A stretch of DNA of 64,000 bases from Amycolatopsis sp. EV170708-02-1 (GTDB lineage Bacteria > Actinomycetota > Actinomycetes > Mycobacteriales > Pseudonocardiaceae), in contig NZ_CP092497.1 of NCBI RefSeq assembly GCF_022479115.1, positions 8,804,001 through 8,868,000 on the forward strand. Reading direction: 5' to 3'. Below the pieces are notes generated by a model, which had not been told where the DNA came from, did no database searches, and worked only from the letters and a program-made list of their open reading frames with translations. Made by a program: the position numbers and the translations under genes. Of this stretch, positions 49,880 through 58,865 are shown piece by piece. Each line of letters opens with the position of its first letter. Positions within the stretch are counted from its first letter, which is position 1.

Positions 49880-50650
49880 TCAGAACTGCCCTTCGAGCTG
49901 GGCATACAGCTGCTGCGCGATCCTCGCGTTGTCGGCGGGAGCGTAGGTCAGCCAGCTTTGCCCGTCGGCCGCCTGGCGCGAAGTCATCATGAAGCGGCCG
50001 GCTTCGGTGTCGAACCACGCCAGCGGCGGGAAGACCTGGCCGCCGCGGATGTACACGCTGAACTGGCCCACCCGTGTCTTCGGCTTCTCGAAGATCCGCT
50101 CCACCTGCCGCTGCTGCGGATTCGACCCGTGCGACCGCGGCCCGCTGACCTTGGCGAAGGGGTCGTACGCGTCGTCGTTCCGAGGACGCTTCGGTGCGCT
50201 CGCCGGCTTCGCGATGGTGACCGACTGCCCGGGGCCCGCCGGGGTGAGCGGCAGCAGGTCGACGATCGACGCGACGATCGCGGTCGGCCTGGTCTCCTCG
50301 AACACGAGCAGGTTCTCGTCCTGGCGTACGACGACCGCGAATTGCCCGTTCGTCGCCGCCCGCGCGAACAGCTGCTTGTCCTTGTCCATCTGCGCGACCG
50401 CCCAGACGGCGAGCTGCGGGTTGGCGAACGTGGCGATCGCGAGTTCGACGTCGGCGTCGAGCCTGCCGCCGCGCATCAGGCCGCGGCCTTCGAGATCGCG
50501 GAAGACGGCCTCGCGCACCATCGCGCGCTGATCGGTCGTCGTGCCGATGTGCGGGATCTCGAACGGGACGGGCGCCGGCCCGAACCGGCCGTGTTCGAGC
50601 AGGATGTCCACCGCCGCCAGCGACAACGAGAACGAATGCGGCATCGCCAT
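49880..50650 (-). CDS. EspG-family type VII secretion chaperone (second copy)
   Basis: A 256-residue EspG-family protein from ATG 50650 (GGGGGAA upstream). HSFSLSLAAVDILLEHGRFG at the start, FVEETRPTAIV-like central strands (LLVFEETRPTAIVASIVDLL) and WFDTEAGRFMMTSRQ near the end fit the family. It is the first gene of the minus-strand operon ending at 47238 and should chaperone the split PPE-like protein. The operon interrupts the galactan genes glfT1 and glfT2. Confidence 0.83.
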   Translation of the reverse strand: MAMPHSFSLSLAAVDILLEHGRFGPAPVPFEIPHIGTTTDQRAMVREAVFRDLEGRGLMRGGRLDADVELAIATFANPQLAVWAVAQMDKDKQLFARAATNGQFAVVVRQDENLLVFEETRPTAIVASIVDLLPLTPAGPGQSVTIAKPASAPKRPRNDDAYDPFAKVSGPRSHGSNPQQRQVERIFEKPKTRVGQFSVYIRGGQVFPPLAWFDTEAGRFMMTSRQAADGQSWLTYAPADNARIAQQLYAQLEGQF

Positions 50651-50757
50651 TTCCCCCGCGGGTGTCTTGTCCGTCGGGATGAACGTAGTCCACGCGCCCG
50701 ATACGCCCGCAGCGAACCCGCTTGCCCGGCCGTGATCAAGGCTGGTGCCATGGATCC

Positions 50758-51000
50758 ATGGCAGACCAGAAACCCGCGCTCGTCCTCCATCTCGCCACCG
50801 GCGGGGAGCCGCTGCTCTTCGCGCTCACGGCGGAAGAAACCGAACGGCTGACCAAGGATCTCTCGCATTTCGTCCGCACCGGTTCGGTGCAGACGATCCA
50901 GACGAGGGACGACTCCGAGGTGGCGATCAACTTCTCCCACGTCGCCGCCGCCTACATCGACGACCTGAACCGCAAGACGCGGGTGTTCGGCCTCCACTAG
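50758..51000 (+). CDS. Small conserved-looking hypothetical protein
   Basis: An 80-residue protein from ATG 50758: LVLHLATGGEPLLFALTAEE, a Leu/Lys helix, then VQTIQTRDDSEVAINFSHVA and a C-terminal FGLH. The strand-helix-strand pattern looks like a compact folded domain, with no catalytic motif. I do not recognise a family. It overlaps the convergent acyl-CoA dehydrogenase gene by 4 bp and is divergent from the EspG2 gene. Confidence 0.65.
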   Translation: MADQKPALVLHLATGGEPLLFALTAEETERLTKDLSHFVRTGSVQTIQTRDDSEVAINFSHVAAAYIDDLNRKTRVFGLH

Positions 51001-52010
51001 TCCCGGGAAAAGAGCTCCAGCAGCCCCGTCTTGATCTCCGGGCGGCTGGCGGCGACCAGCAGGAAGGTGGCTTCCCGGACGAGCCGCTGGGGGTGTCGTC
51101 CGGCGAGTACCGACGTGCTGCCGTTGGCCGCGACCAGCGCGCCCGCGGCCCGGAAGGCGAGCTCCGCGCCCGCCGCCCTGGCCGCGGGCAGCGACGGCGG
51201 ATCGGCGAGCGCCGCGTCGAGCCTGCCGCGGACGGCGTCGATCTCGGCCCGGATCCCGGCGGCGACGCCGTCCTTCCCGAGCTCCTCGATGAGCCGCGCG
51301 GCGCGGGCGGCGAGGCCGAGGGGCGCGCAGCCGTTGAGCCGGGAGGCGAAGGTGTTGCCGGCGACGAAGTCCGCGTGCGGGATCTTCCCGTAGACGCGCT
51401 CGTCGGGCAGGAAGTAGCGGGTGAAGCCGAGGTGCACGGTGGCCGTGCCCTGCGCCGCGACGAGGTCGAGCGGCCGGACCTCCAGCCGCTCCCCCGCCAC
51501 CGGGTCGATGATCGCGCTGACGACGGTGTCGCCGTCGCGGGCGCAGAGCTGGAGCAGATCGATGACGCCCCAGCCGCTGACGAACGGGGCCTCGCCGTCG
51601 AGCAGGTAGCCGCCCTCGACGCGTTCCGCGCGCAGCCTGGGCGGGGTCGGGATCACCGCGGCGAACGCGGCACCGGCCTTGAGTTCCCCGCTGACCAGCC
51701 GCGGGAGGTAGCGGTCACGCAGTTCGGCGTTGTCGGCCGTCGTGAGTGCCGCGACCAGGCCGTGGTGCTGGATCCAGGTGAACATCGTGCTCAGGCAGCC
51801 GCCCGCGAGCGTCTCCAGGACCTGGACGATCGTCGGGAGGTCGGCGCCCGGGCCACCGGCTTCCTTGGGCGCCGCGAGGCCGTAGAACCCTTCGGCGGCG
51901 AGAGCGTCGAAGTGGCTTGAGGGGACTTCGCCCTTGAGGTCGACATCCGCGGCCGCGGGGAAGAGGAGATCGTCGGCGAGGGCTTTGGCTCGGGTGACCA
52001 GATCCGTCAT
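50997..52010 (-). CDS. Acyl-CoA dehydrogenase-family flavoprotein, probably iron-regulated
   Basis: A 337-residue acyl-CoA dehydrogenase-like protein, shorter than the usual 380. N-terminal helices (DLPTIVQVLETLAGGCLSTM), the FAD/substrate strand domain (LDGEAPFVSGWGVIDLL) and C-terminal helices (HPQRLVREATFLLVAASRPE) are seen. The catalytic Glu of classical enzymes is not evident. An IdeR/DmdR-like iron box (52011-52029) directly abuts the ATG at 52010, so it is probably repressed by iron, as are the fatty-acyl modifying dehydrogenases of mycobactin-type siderophore pathways. No siderophore genes lie in the window. Confidence 0.82.
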   Translation of the reverse strand: MTDLVTRAKALADDLLFPAAADVDLKGEVPSSHFDALAAEGFYGLAAPKEAGGPGADLPTIVQVLETLAGGCLSTMFTWIQHHGLVAALTTADNAELRDRYLPRLVSGELKAGAAFAAVIPTPPRLRAERVEGGYLLDGEAPFVSGWGVIDLLQLCARDGDTVVSAIIDPVAGERLEVRPLDLVAAQGTATVHLGFTRYFLPDERVYGKIPHADFVAGNTFASRLNGCAPLGLAARAARLIEELGKDGVAAGIRAEIDAVRGRLDAALADPPSLPAARAAGAELAFRAAGALVAANGSTSVLAGRHPQRLVREATFLLVAASRPEIKTGLLELFSRD

Positions 52011-52029
52011 GCAAGTAAGGCTACCCTAA
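52011..52029. promoter_or_regulatory. Iron box (IdeR/DmdR-type operator)
   Basis: GCAAGTAAGGCTACCCTAA matches the 19-bp consensus TTAGGTTAGGCTAACCTAA at 14 positions. It lies immediately upstream of the acyl-CoA dehydrogenase start, where a bound Fe-IdeR dimer would block expression. Confidence 0.65.
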
Positions 52030-52033
52030 CTTT

Positions 52034-52112
52034 GCTGAAGGACGCTTTCACCGCGTCTAATGCGGCGAAAGGGCCCTTCACCGCGTCTTATGCGGTGAAG
52101 GGCCCTTTCAGC
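52034..52112. repeat. 79-bp three-arm repeat family B, copy 3
   Basis: Arms AAGGACGCTTTC, GAAAGGGCCCTTC and GAAGGGCCCTTTC: here arms 2 and 3 pair with each other. It lies between the end of glfT2 and the iron box of the acyl-CoA dehydrogenase gene. Confidence 0.85.
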
Positions 52113-52124
52113 CCACGCCAGTGC

Positions 52125-54050
52125 TTACAGCTCGTAAAGCCGCTTCCAGTTGTCCCGCGAGGTCAGCTCGGGCATGGCGCGCTTGTACTGCTCCTGCACC
52201 GCCGCGCCTTCCTTACGGAGCCGCTGGATCACCTTCGCGCCCCGGCGCGCCAGGTCGAACATCTTCGCGCGGTCGTACGAGCGGACCCGCACGCCCTCCT
52301 GCGAAGCGTCGGTGACGACGGCGGTGTCGAAGGTCGCGACGTGCCACCAGTGGGCCTCGTCGATCGGGATCGCGCCGAGCGAGTGGCGGCTGCGGCCGAG
52401 CACCCGGTCGAGGATCCGCTTGATCAGCACCAGGCGCTGCATGCTGGGCCGCGGCGCGCTGTTGATGATGCCGATGTCGTTCGACGCGATACCCGGGACG
52501 TCGGTGGCCTTGTGCCGCTTGGTCTCGGGGTACTCGTCGCGGATCCGGCGGATCTCCTTCATCGCGGCGACGCCGCCGTCACGCAGGACCTCCGGCCCCT
52601 CGAGGAAGTCCTCGACGGCCTTGATCAGCGTGGCGGACAGGCCGTACTGCATGCCGAGCAGGTACCGGACCAGCTGCGCGATGAGCACACGCGAGAGCAG
52701 GTTCAGGTTGAACGGCGAGTGCAGCGCGGCGGTGATGATCGAGTTCCGCAGGTTGAAGTAGCGGTGCCACTCGTCCCAGTCCTTCCAGTGGAAGTCGGCG
52801 TGCCAGACGCCGGCGCCCGGAAGGGTGACCGTGGGGAAGCCGTGCGCGCGGGCGCGGTAGCTGTACTCCGCGTCGTCCCACTGGAAGAAGAACGGCAGCG
52901 GGTAACCCGTGGCCTTGACGACCTCGTACGGGATCAGGCAAGACCACCAGCCGTTGTACCCGGCGTCGAGGCGGCGCTCCTGGCGGTTCGGCTTGAGGGT
53001 CTCCTCGTCGACGCCGAGCAGGTCGGCGGTCGAGAGCGAGTGCTGCACCGGCTGGCCGGGCTCCAGCGTGTTCAGCCGGGCGTATTCGGCGCCGACGTGC
53101 AGCTGGTTCGGGTGCAGCAGGTTCAGCATCTGCCCGCCGACGATGACCGGGTTGACCGTGCGGTTGGAGAACGCGGTCATCCGGATCACCAGATCCGGCT
53201 CCAGCAGCACGTCGTCGTCCATGAACAGGACGTTCGCGTGCTCGGTCTCGGTGTGCCCGGCGACCTCGTAGAGGCCGCGGGTGAACCCGCCGGCACCGCC
53301 GAGGTTCGGCTGCTTGATGTAGTGCAGCTTGTCGCCGAGGTCCTTGGCGACCTGCTCGAAGCCGTCACGCGACTCGACGAGGTCGGTGCCCTGGTCGGCG
53401 ACGTAGATCGCGTCGAGCGTCTCCAGCGAGGAGACGTCGGCGGCGAGCGCCTGCAGGTTCGACAGGCAGTCGTCGGCGCGGTTCATCGTGCAGATGGTCA
53501 CCGCGGTCGGGCGGATCTTCTCCGGCGCTTCGACCGTCCAGCGGACCTTCTCGACACGCAGCGACTGGCCGCCCTCGGTCTCGATGTCGAGCCAGAGCGC
53601 GCCGCCGTCGTAGAACTTGTCGAGCTTCGCGGTGAGCGTCACCTTCTGCTGCTTCGCGCCCGCGACGATCTCGGCGGCGACGACACGCGAGTCGCCCTCG
53701 ATGTCGGAGGCGCCGACGGACAGCTGGCCGTCACCGGTGACGACGGCCTCGACCTGGACCTCGGTCACGTCGGTCCAGCGCTGCCAGTAGCTGGCGGGGA
53801 ACCGGCCGAAGTACGTGTTGCCGGACACCTTCGACGCGGGCTCGATGGAGATGCCCCCGCGCTCGCGCACGGCGGTACCCCATTCGAGTTCGGCGTAGAG
53901 GTCCTTGCTGACGATGGGGGCCGGGCCGGCGTAGAGCCCGCGCTGCGCGGTGAGACGGCCCTGCGGGGTGCGTTCCGCGAAGCGGGTGTCGTCGACAGTG
54001 CTCACCATGGCGCTCGGGGCCTCTCCGGTGACGGCGGCTTTACCGGGCAT
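52125..54050 (-). CDS. glfT2: Galactofuran polymerase GlfT2
   Basis: A 641-residue orthologue of Rv3808c (637 residues in M. tuberculosis). It polymerises galactan with alternating beta-1,5 and beta-1,6 Galf linkages at the inner face of the membrane. N-terminal beta domain (about 40-175), GT-A domain with UDP-Galf motif FMDDDVLLEP (Asp278-280), catalytic-base motif WDDAEYSYRA (391-400), metal-binding WHADFHWKDW (His417), and a C-terminal helical tetramerisation region. It is followed upstream by gtrA (6 bp between genes). Unlike mycobacteria, it is not next to glf here. Confidence 0.95.
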   Translation of the reverse strand: MPGKAAVTGEAPSAMVSTVDDTRFAERTPQGRLTAQRGLYAGPAPIVSKDLYAELEWGTAVRERGGISIEPASKVSGNTYFGRFPASYWQRWTDVTEVQVEAVVTGDGQLSVGASDIEGDSRVVAAEIVAGAKQQKVTLTAKLDKFYDGGALWLDIETEGGQSLRVEKVRWTVEAPEKIRPTAVTICTMNRADDCLSNLQALAADVSSLETLDAIYVADQGTDLVESRDGFEQVAKDLGDKLHYIKQPNLGGAGGFTRGLYEVAGHTETEHANVLFMDDDVLLEPDLVIRMTAFSNRTVNPVIVGGQMLNLLHPNQLHVGAEYARLNTLEPGQPVQHSLSTADLLGVDEETLKPNRQERRLDAGYNGWWSCLIPYEVVKATGYPLPFFFQWDDAEYSYRARAHGFPTVTLPGAGVWHADFHWKDWDEWHRYFNLRNSIITAALHSPFNLNLLSRVLIAQLVRYLLGMQYGLSATLIKAVEDFLEGPEVLRDGGVAAMKEIRRIRDEYPETKRHKATDVPGIASNDIGIINSAPRPSMQRLVLIKRILDRVLGRSRHSLGAIPIDEAHWWHVATFDTAVVTDASQEGVRVRSYDRAKMFDLARRGAKVIQRLRKEGAAVQEQYKRAMPELTSRDNWKRLYEL

Positions 54051-54056
54051 GAATCC

Positions 54057-54539
54057 TCAGTTCTCCTCTGTGCTGGTGGCGGTGGCGCGGGGCTCACGGA
54101 AGACGACCCACTTGAGCATGACGAAGTTGATCACGGTCGCGGTTGCCTGCGAGACGACCCAGCCGAAGGTGGCCTTCCAGGCCGACTCCGGCAGGACGTG
54201 CAGCATCGTGCGGTTGACGCCGACGGCCACGAGGAACGTGACGGCGTACAAGAGCACGAAGCTACCGATCTGACGCGCGCCCTCCTGACGTCCACCGGCG
54301 AAGGTGAACTTGCGGTTCAGGAAGAAGGCGGTCGTGGTGCCCACGATGAAGCTGAGCGCGCGAGCGATGTCCACCCACGGCGTCGCGTCCATTCCGAGGG
54401 CACGAAGCCCCTGGTAGACGCCGAAATCGACCAGGGCGCAGAAGCCGCCGATGAGGCCGAAGCGGATGAGCTGCCCGAGCAGCCCAGGGGAGGACGGCGC
54501 TGCTGCCGTCACGCCGGCTTTCGGGTCGGTCGCCACCAC
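54057..54539 (-). CDS. GtrA-family membrane protein (Rv3789-like)
   Basis: A 160-residue protein with four transmembrane helices (LIRFGLIGGFCALVDFGVYQ, ARALSFIVGTTTAFFLNRKF with FLNRKFTF the GtrA signature, SFVLLYAVTFLVAVGVNRT, and a fourth). The mycobacterial orthologue Rv3789 sits beside dprE1 and has been linked to decaprenyl-phosphoryl-arabinose metabolism or anchoring of AftA. Here too it is divergent from dprE1 (100 bp apart). GTG 54539 is the start; it forms an operon with glfT2. Confidence 0.9.
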   Translation of the reverse strand: MVATDPKAGVTAAAPSSPGLLGQLIRFGLIGGFCALVDFGVYQGLRALGMDATPWVDIARALSFIVGTTTAFFLNRKFTFAGGRQEGARQIGSFVLLYAVTFLVAVGVNRTMLHVLPESAWKATFGWVVSQATATVINFVMLKWVVFREPRATATSTEEN

Positions 54540-54640
54540 TGCTCTACCTCATAAACTGCTGGGGCTGATGCGCAAAGTGTAGAAGCGAGCACTTCAGGGT
54601 CACGTTCCGGGCAGTGTTCGGCGTGGTTACCCTGGTCGGC

Positions 54641-56011
54641 GTGACCCAAGCACCCAAGACACAGCGTCAGTCGCTCATGGGCTGGGCAAGGACGTCGCCG
54701 ACCATCGCGGACGTCCTGAGCACCCCCGACGTGGAAGCCATCGCCAAGGCGGTGACGCAGGCCGGGGAACGCGGGGTCATCGCGCGTGGTCTCGGCCGCT
54801 CGTACGGCGACCCGGCGCAGAACGCGGGCGGGCTGGTCGTGGACATGACCGCGCTGGACCGCATCCACTCGATCGACCCGGATTCCGGCATCGTCGACCT
54901 CGACGCCGGGGTCAGCCTCGACAAGCTGATGCGCGAGGGCCTGCCGTACGGCCTGTGGGTCCCGGTGCTGCCGGGTACACGCCAGGTGACCATCGGCGGC
55001 GCGATCGCCAACGACATCCACGGCAAGAACCACCACTCGGCGGGCAGCTTCGGCAACCACGTGGTGTCGATGGACCTGGTCACCGCCGACGGGCAGGTGC
55101 GCACGATCACGCCGGACGGCCCCGACGCGGAGCTGTTCTGGGCGACCGTGGCCGGCATCGGCCTGACGGGCATCGTCGTCCGCGCCAAGATCCGGATGAC
55201 CAAGACGGAGACGGCCTACTTCAAGGCCGACATCCAGCGCACCGCGAACCTCGACGAGACGCTGGCGCTGGTCACCGACGGCTCCGAGGACAACTACACG
55301 TACTCCTCCGGCTGGTTCGACTCGATCTCCCGTGGCGCGAAGCTCGGCCGCGCGGCCTTCCAGCGCGGCTCGCTCGCGAAGCTGGACGAACTGCCGCCCA
55401 AGCTGCGGGCCGACCCGCTCAAGTTCAACCCGGGCACCCTGGCGACCCTGCCGGACGTGTTCCCGAACGGGCTGGCGAACAAGCTGTCGTTCTCCGCGAT
55501 CGGCGAGCTGTACTACCGCAAGACCGCGAAGAACGCGCGCGACCAGATCCAGAGCCTGACCGCCTTCTATCACCCGCTGGACCTCTTCGGCGAGTGGAAC
55601 CGGGCGTACGGCTCCAAGGGTTTCCTGCAGTACCAGTTCAGCACGCCGCTGAACGCGCACGAGCCGCTGCGCCGGATCATCCAGAAGGTCGCGGACTCCG
55701 GGCACGTGTCGTTCCTCAACGTGTTCAAGCAGATGGGCGAGGGCAACCCGGCACCGCTGTCGTTCCCGCACCCCGGCTGGATGGTCTGCCTCGACTTCCC
55801 GATCAAGGACGGGCTGAGCCGGTTCTGCCAGGAACTCGACGAAGACGTGCTCGCGCTCGGCGGCCGTCTGTACACGGCGAAGGACTCGCGCACCTCCGCG
55901 GAGAACTTCGCGAAGATGTACCCGCGGCTCGAGGAATGGCGCAAGGTCCGCGCTTCCGTTGACCCCGAAGGCGTTTTCGCCTCTGACATGTCCCGAAGGT
56001 TGGAACTGTGA
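54641..56011 (+). CDS. dprE1: Decaprenylphosphoryl-ribose 2'-epimerase oxidase subunit DprE1
   Basis: A 456-residue VAO-type flavoenzyme. It oxidises decaprenylphosphoryl-ribose to the 2'-keto intermediate, the first half of epimerisation to the arabinose donor DPA. FAD-binding [15 protein letters not shown] (50-64) and [20 protein letters not shown] (111-130) are conserved. Cys383 in GWMVCLDFP corresponds to Cys387 of M. tuberculosis DprE1, the residue covalently hit by benzothiazinones. GTG 54641 is the start; dprE2 begins within its stop codon. Confidence 0.96.
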   Translation: MTQAPKTQRQSLMGWARTSPTIADVLSTPDVEAIAKAVTQAGERGVIARGLGRSYGDPAQNAGGLVVDMTALDRIHSIDPDSGIVDLDAGVSLDKLMREGLPYGLWVPVLPGTRQVTIGGAIANDIHGKNHHSAGSFGNHVVSMDLVTADGQVRTITPDGPDAELFWATVAGIGLTGIVVRAKIRMTKTETAYFKADIQRTANLDETLALVTDGSEDNYTYSSGWFDSISRGAKLGRAAFQRGSLAKLDELPPKLRADPLKFNPGTLATLPDVFPNGLANKLSFSAIGELYYRKTAKNARDQIQSLTAFYHPLDLFGEWNRAYGSKGFLQYQFSTPLNAHEPLRRIIQKVADSGHVSFLNVFKQMGEGNPAPLSFPHPGWMVCLDFPIKDGLSRFCQELDEDVLALGGRLYTAKDSRTSAENFAKMYPRLEEWRKVRASVDPEGVFASDMSRRLEL

Positions 56012-56763
56012 TCGACGCTGTGGGCAACCCCCAGTCCCTGCTGCTGCTCGGCGGCACCTCCGACATCGCGCTCGCGATCGCGGAGAAGTACCTGTCCGAG
56101 CGGCCCCTCCGGGTCGTGCTGGCCGGGCGCCAGTCGCCGCGGCTCGACGCGGCCGCTCAGCGCCTGAAGGACAAGGGCGCCGAAGTGTCGACGGTCGACT
56201 TCGACGCCAAGGCCCTCGACACCCACCCCGCCGTGCTGGACAAGGCCTTCGAAGGTGGCGACATCGACGTCACCGTCGTGGCGTTCGGCCTGCTCGGCGA
56301 CCAGGAAGAGCTGTGGCAGGACCACGCGAAGGCCGTCGAGGCGGCGACCGTGAACTACACGGCCGCGGTGTCCGTCGGGGTCGCGCTCTCGAACAAGCTC
56401 AAGACGCAGGGGCACGGCAAGGTCATCGCGCTGTCCTCGGTCGCCGGTGAGCGGGTCCGCCGGTCGAACTTCGTCTACGGCTCCTCCAAGGCCGGCTTCG
56501 ACGGCTTCTACCTGGGCCTCGGCGAGGCACTGGCGGAGTTCGGCGTGCAGATCACCGTCGTCCGCTCCGGCCAGGTCCGGACCAAGATGACCGAAGGCAT
56601 GAAGGACGCCCCGCTGACGGTGGACGTCGAGCAGGTCGCCGAGACCGCGGTCGCCGCCTCGCGCGCCGGCAAAGAACTGGTGTGGTCGCCCGCGCCGTTC
56701 CGGCTGGTCATGTCGGCCCTGCGGCATATCCCCCGGCCGATCTTCCGGAAGCTGCCGATCTAG
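56008..56763 (+). CDS. dprE2: Decaprenylphosphoryl-2-keto-ribose reductase DprE2
   Basis: A 251-residue SDR. It reduces the keto intermediate with NADH to give decaprenylphosphoryl-arabinose. [15 protein letters not shown] (15-29) is the family's variant of the Rossmann loop; catalytic Ser (LSSVAGER) and Tyr-Lys (YGSSK) follow. C-terminal [14 protein letters not shown] may contact the membrane. It overlaps dprE1 by 4 bp, as in mycobacteria. A family B repeat follows after the stop. aftA, usually next, is absent here. Confidence 0.95.
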   Translation: MIDAVGNPQSLLLLGGTSDIALAIAEKYLSERPLRVVLAGRQSPRLDAAAQRLKDKGAEVSTVDFDAKALDTHPAVLDKAFEGGDIDVTVVAFGLLGDQEELWQDHAKAVEAATVNYTAAVSVGVALSNKLKTQGHGKVIALSSVAGERVRRSNFVYGSSKAGFDGFYLGLGEALAEFGVQITVVRSGQVRTKMTEGMKDAPLTVDVEQVAETAVAASRAGKELVWSPAPFRLVMSALRHIPRPIFRKLPI

Positions 56764-56772
56764 CCTCACAGC

Positions 56773-56851
56773 GCTGAAGGGCGCTTTCACCGCATGCGAC
56801 GCGGTGAAAGCGCCCTTCGCCGCGTGAGACGAGGGGAAAGTCCCCTTCAGC
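56773..56851. repeat. 79-bp three-arm repeat family B, copy 4
   Basis: Arms AAGGGCGCTTTC, GAAAGCGCCCTTC and GAAAGTCCCCTTC: arms 1 and 2 pair here. It lies between convergent dprE2 and the GT-C gene. Confidence 0.85.
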
Positions 56852-56854
56852 CCG

Positions 56855-58360
56855 TCAGCGGGCCGGGAGCAGGTACAGGCTCTGCGTGCCCATCCACGGC
56901 GAGTGGATCGTCCAGGACGCCAGCGCGTTCGCGGGCGGGGCCTTGCTGGTGGTGGCCAGCACCAGATCCGGGGTCGCGGGCGGGACGCTGTGGTCGAAGA
57001 ACCGGAAGTTCGCCGCCAGCAGCGCCTTCCCCAGATCACTGCTGCGGTTCTTCGTCTCGATGATCGCCGGATCGACGGAGCCGCGGTCGGAGAACTGGTC
57101 GACGATGTCGCACTCGCAGGAGTAGGCGAGCGCGCCGACCTCGCCCGCGCTCTCCACCTTGCGTCCCTTCGTCAATTCGCCCAGCTGTGAGCCGATCGCG
57201 CGGTATTCGTCCGACGCGGCGTGGTTGCTGGTGATGGGCGCGAACCGGCGCGGCAGTTCGGGAGCCGCGTAGGCGACGGCGCCCGTCAGCAGAAAGGCAC
57301 CCGCGAGGATCCCCGTTCCGAGCCGGGCCCGGCCGGGCACCGCGCTGGCCGCAGCGGCGAGGAAGACCGTCGCGCCGATGATGCTGGGCGCGTAGTACCA
57401 GTGGTACGGCGGAACGTTCAGCCAGCAGTAGGCCAGATAATGCGCCGCGCCGGCGATGGCGAGGGTCGCGAACGGCAGCAGCCGCTTCGCCCGCTCCGAG
57501 CCGCGCCGGAAGTGGACTGTCCACAGTAGACCGGCGAGCGCGCCGATCACGAGCGGCAGGAAGGAAAGTGTCGCCGCCACCGGGAAGTTGCGCCAGTACA
57601 GCAGCGGGCCGTTGGTGAAACTGAACGGCCCCCACGACCGCTGCATGATCTTGATGACCAGGGTGTCCGGCACCGCCGACCCCAGCACCAGCCAGCTGAA
57701 CACGAACCACGGCAGCATCACCGCGAGCGCGGCGAACGTCATCCGCCAGATGCCCGCCCAGAATTCGCGGCGGCCGAGGAACAGGACGAACGCGATCAGC
57801 AGCAGATCGATCCGGATCAGCGCGATCAGGCCGATCACCGCGCCCGCGGCGGCGGGCCGCCGTTCGTGCAGGAACACCATCGACCAGACGACGGCCGTCG
57901 CGCCGAGGGCGACTTCGAGGCCGACCGACGACAGCAGCAGCGGGTTCACCAGCAGCAGGCCCAGCGCCAGCGGGGCGAACCAGCCCGGGAGACCGGTCGC
58001 GGCGCCGATCCGGCGGAGACCGAGGATGAGCGCCACCTGGCTCGCGACGAAGACGATCCCGGCGGCGAAGACGGCGTCTCGCACGATGAAGGTGACGAGC
58101 GCCAGCACGAGGACGTTCAGCGGCGACGTCGCGGTGTTGGCGGTGCCTTCTTCGATCAGGCCCCAATGGCCGTGGAAGGCGAGGTTCTTCGCGTACGAGA
58201 GCGTGATGTACGTGTCGTCGATCAAATGCCCGCTGACCAGCACGAACACCAGGGCCGACGCCACCGCCGCCCCGGCCGGGAGCACCCAGGGACGGGTAAG
58301 GACGGCGGCTCCCGGCAGCGCACCGGAAGCCTGGGGCAGATCAGCGGAGGCGCTTCGCAT
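56855..58360 (-). CDS. GT-C membrane glycosyltransferase in the aftB position
   Basis: A 501-residue polytopic protein (about ten transmembrane helices) with a soluble C-terminal domain. The first external loop holds the GT-C motif DDTYITLSYAKNLAFHGHWG followed by TATSPLNVLVL. In mycobacteria aftB (terminal beta-1,2-arabinofuranosyltransferase) lies directly before ubiA; here this gene is separated from ubiA only by a small membrane protein, so it is the positional counterpart. Sequence similarity to AftB looks more distant than that of the protein at 35958. It probably uses decaprenylphosphoryl-arabinose outside the membrane. Confidence 0.75.
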   Translation of the reverse strand: MRSASADLPQASGALPGAAVLTRPWVLPAGAAVASALVFVLVSGHLIDDTYITLSYAKNLAFHGHWGLIEEGTANTATSPLNVLVLALVTFIVRDAVFAAGIVFVASQVALILGLRRIGAATGLPGWFAPLALGLLLVNPLLLSSVGLEVALGATAVVWSMVFLHERRPAAAGAVIGLIALIRIDLLLIAFVLFLGRREFWAGIWRMTFAALAVMLPWFVFSWLVLGSAVPDTLVIKIMQRSWGPFSFTNGPLLYWRNFPVAATLSFLPLVIGALAGLLWTVHFRRGSERAKRLLPFATLAIAGAAHYLAYCWLNVPPYHWYYAPSIIGATVFLAAAASAVPGRARLGTGILAGAFLLTGAVAYAAPELPRRFAPITSNHAASDEYRAIGSQLGELTKGRKVESAGEVGALAYSCECDIVDQFSDRGSVDPAIIETKNRSSDLGKALLAANFRFFDHSVPPATPDLVLATTSKAPPANALASWTIHSPWMGTQSLYLLPAR

Positions 58361-58398
58361 CACGAACACCGTACACGGCGGCGTGATGATTCCGTTAT

Positions 58399-58767
58399 CT
58401 ACCCGCCGTGGCGCTGGTCACGCCAGCCGGGGCCTTCACGGAAGTCGCGATCCATGCCATGGCCGCCCGGACCACGGTGTTCACGGGAGAAACCGGGCCG
58501 GTCGCCGTCGCGGGAGGCCAGGCCGACGGCGGTGCCGATGATCCCGCCGCCGAGGACGAAGCCGAGGACGCCGACCGCGACCAGCTGCGTCGCTCGATGG
58601 CCGGCGAAGCGGCGGAAACCGCCCTTCGCGGGCGGAGCCTGCTGCGCCGGAACCCAGCCCGGCGGCGGACCCGCCGGAGCGGCGGCCGGGGTCTCGGCGG
58701 GTTTCCCGTCGGCTGGCTGCTCGACCGTCTTGTCCTCGTCTTCGGACGGCCGCTGCTGGTCACTCAT
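58399..58767 (-). CDS. Small single-pass membrane protein with Pro-rich and His/Gly-rich ends
   Basis: A 122-residue protein from ATG 58767 (GAGGAG SD). It has an acidic/Pro-rich cytoplasmic N-terminus (SDQQRPSEDEDKTVEQPADG, then GPPPGWVPAQQAPPAKGG), one transmembrane helix (ATQLVAVGVLGFVLGGGIIG) and a Gly/Arg/His-rich outer tail (HRGPGGHGMDRDFREGPGWR). No family is recognised. It sits between ubiA and the GT-C gene in the arabinan-precursor operon and may be an accessory protein. Confidence 0.7.
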   Translation of the reverse strand: MSDQQRPSEDEDKTVEQPADGKPAETPAAAPAGPPPGWVPAQQAPPAKGGFRRFAGHRATQLVAVGVLGFVLGGGIIGTAVGLASRDGDRPGFSREHRGPGGHGMDRDFREGPGWRDQRHGG

Positions 58768-58865
58768 CTTTCGCTCCTCAGGCTGATGGGGGCGGGCTGT
58801 GTGCCCGCCCCCATCACCGAGGATGCGTGCGCTTCCTATGGATGCGCTGTGCGTGAGCTGTCGAA

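Noticed and set aside
52034..52112. Family B repeat read as a CRISPR fragment because of repeated CCGC(A/G)T...ATGCG units
   Set aside because: Only two internal repeats, no regular spacers, no cas genes; the structure is hairpin-based and recurs elsewhere at the same 79-bp size.
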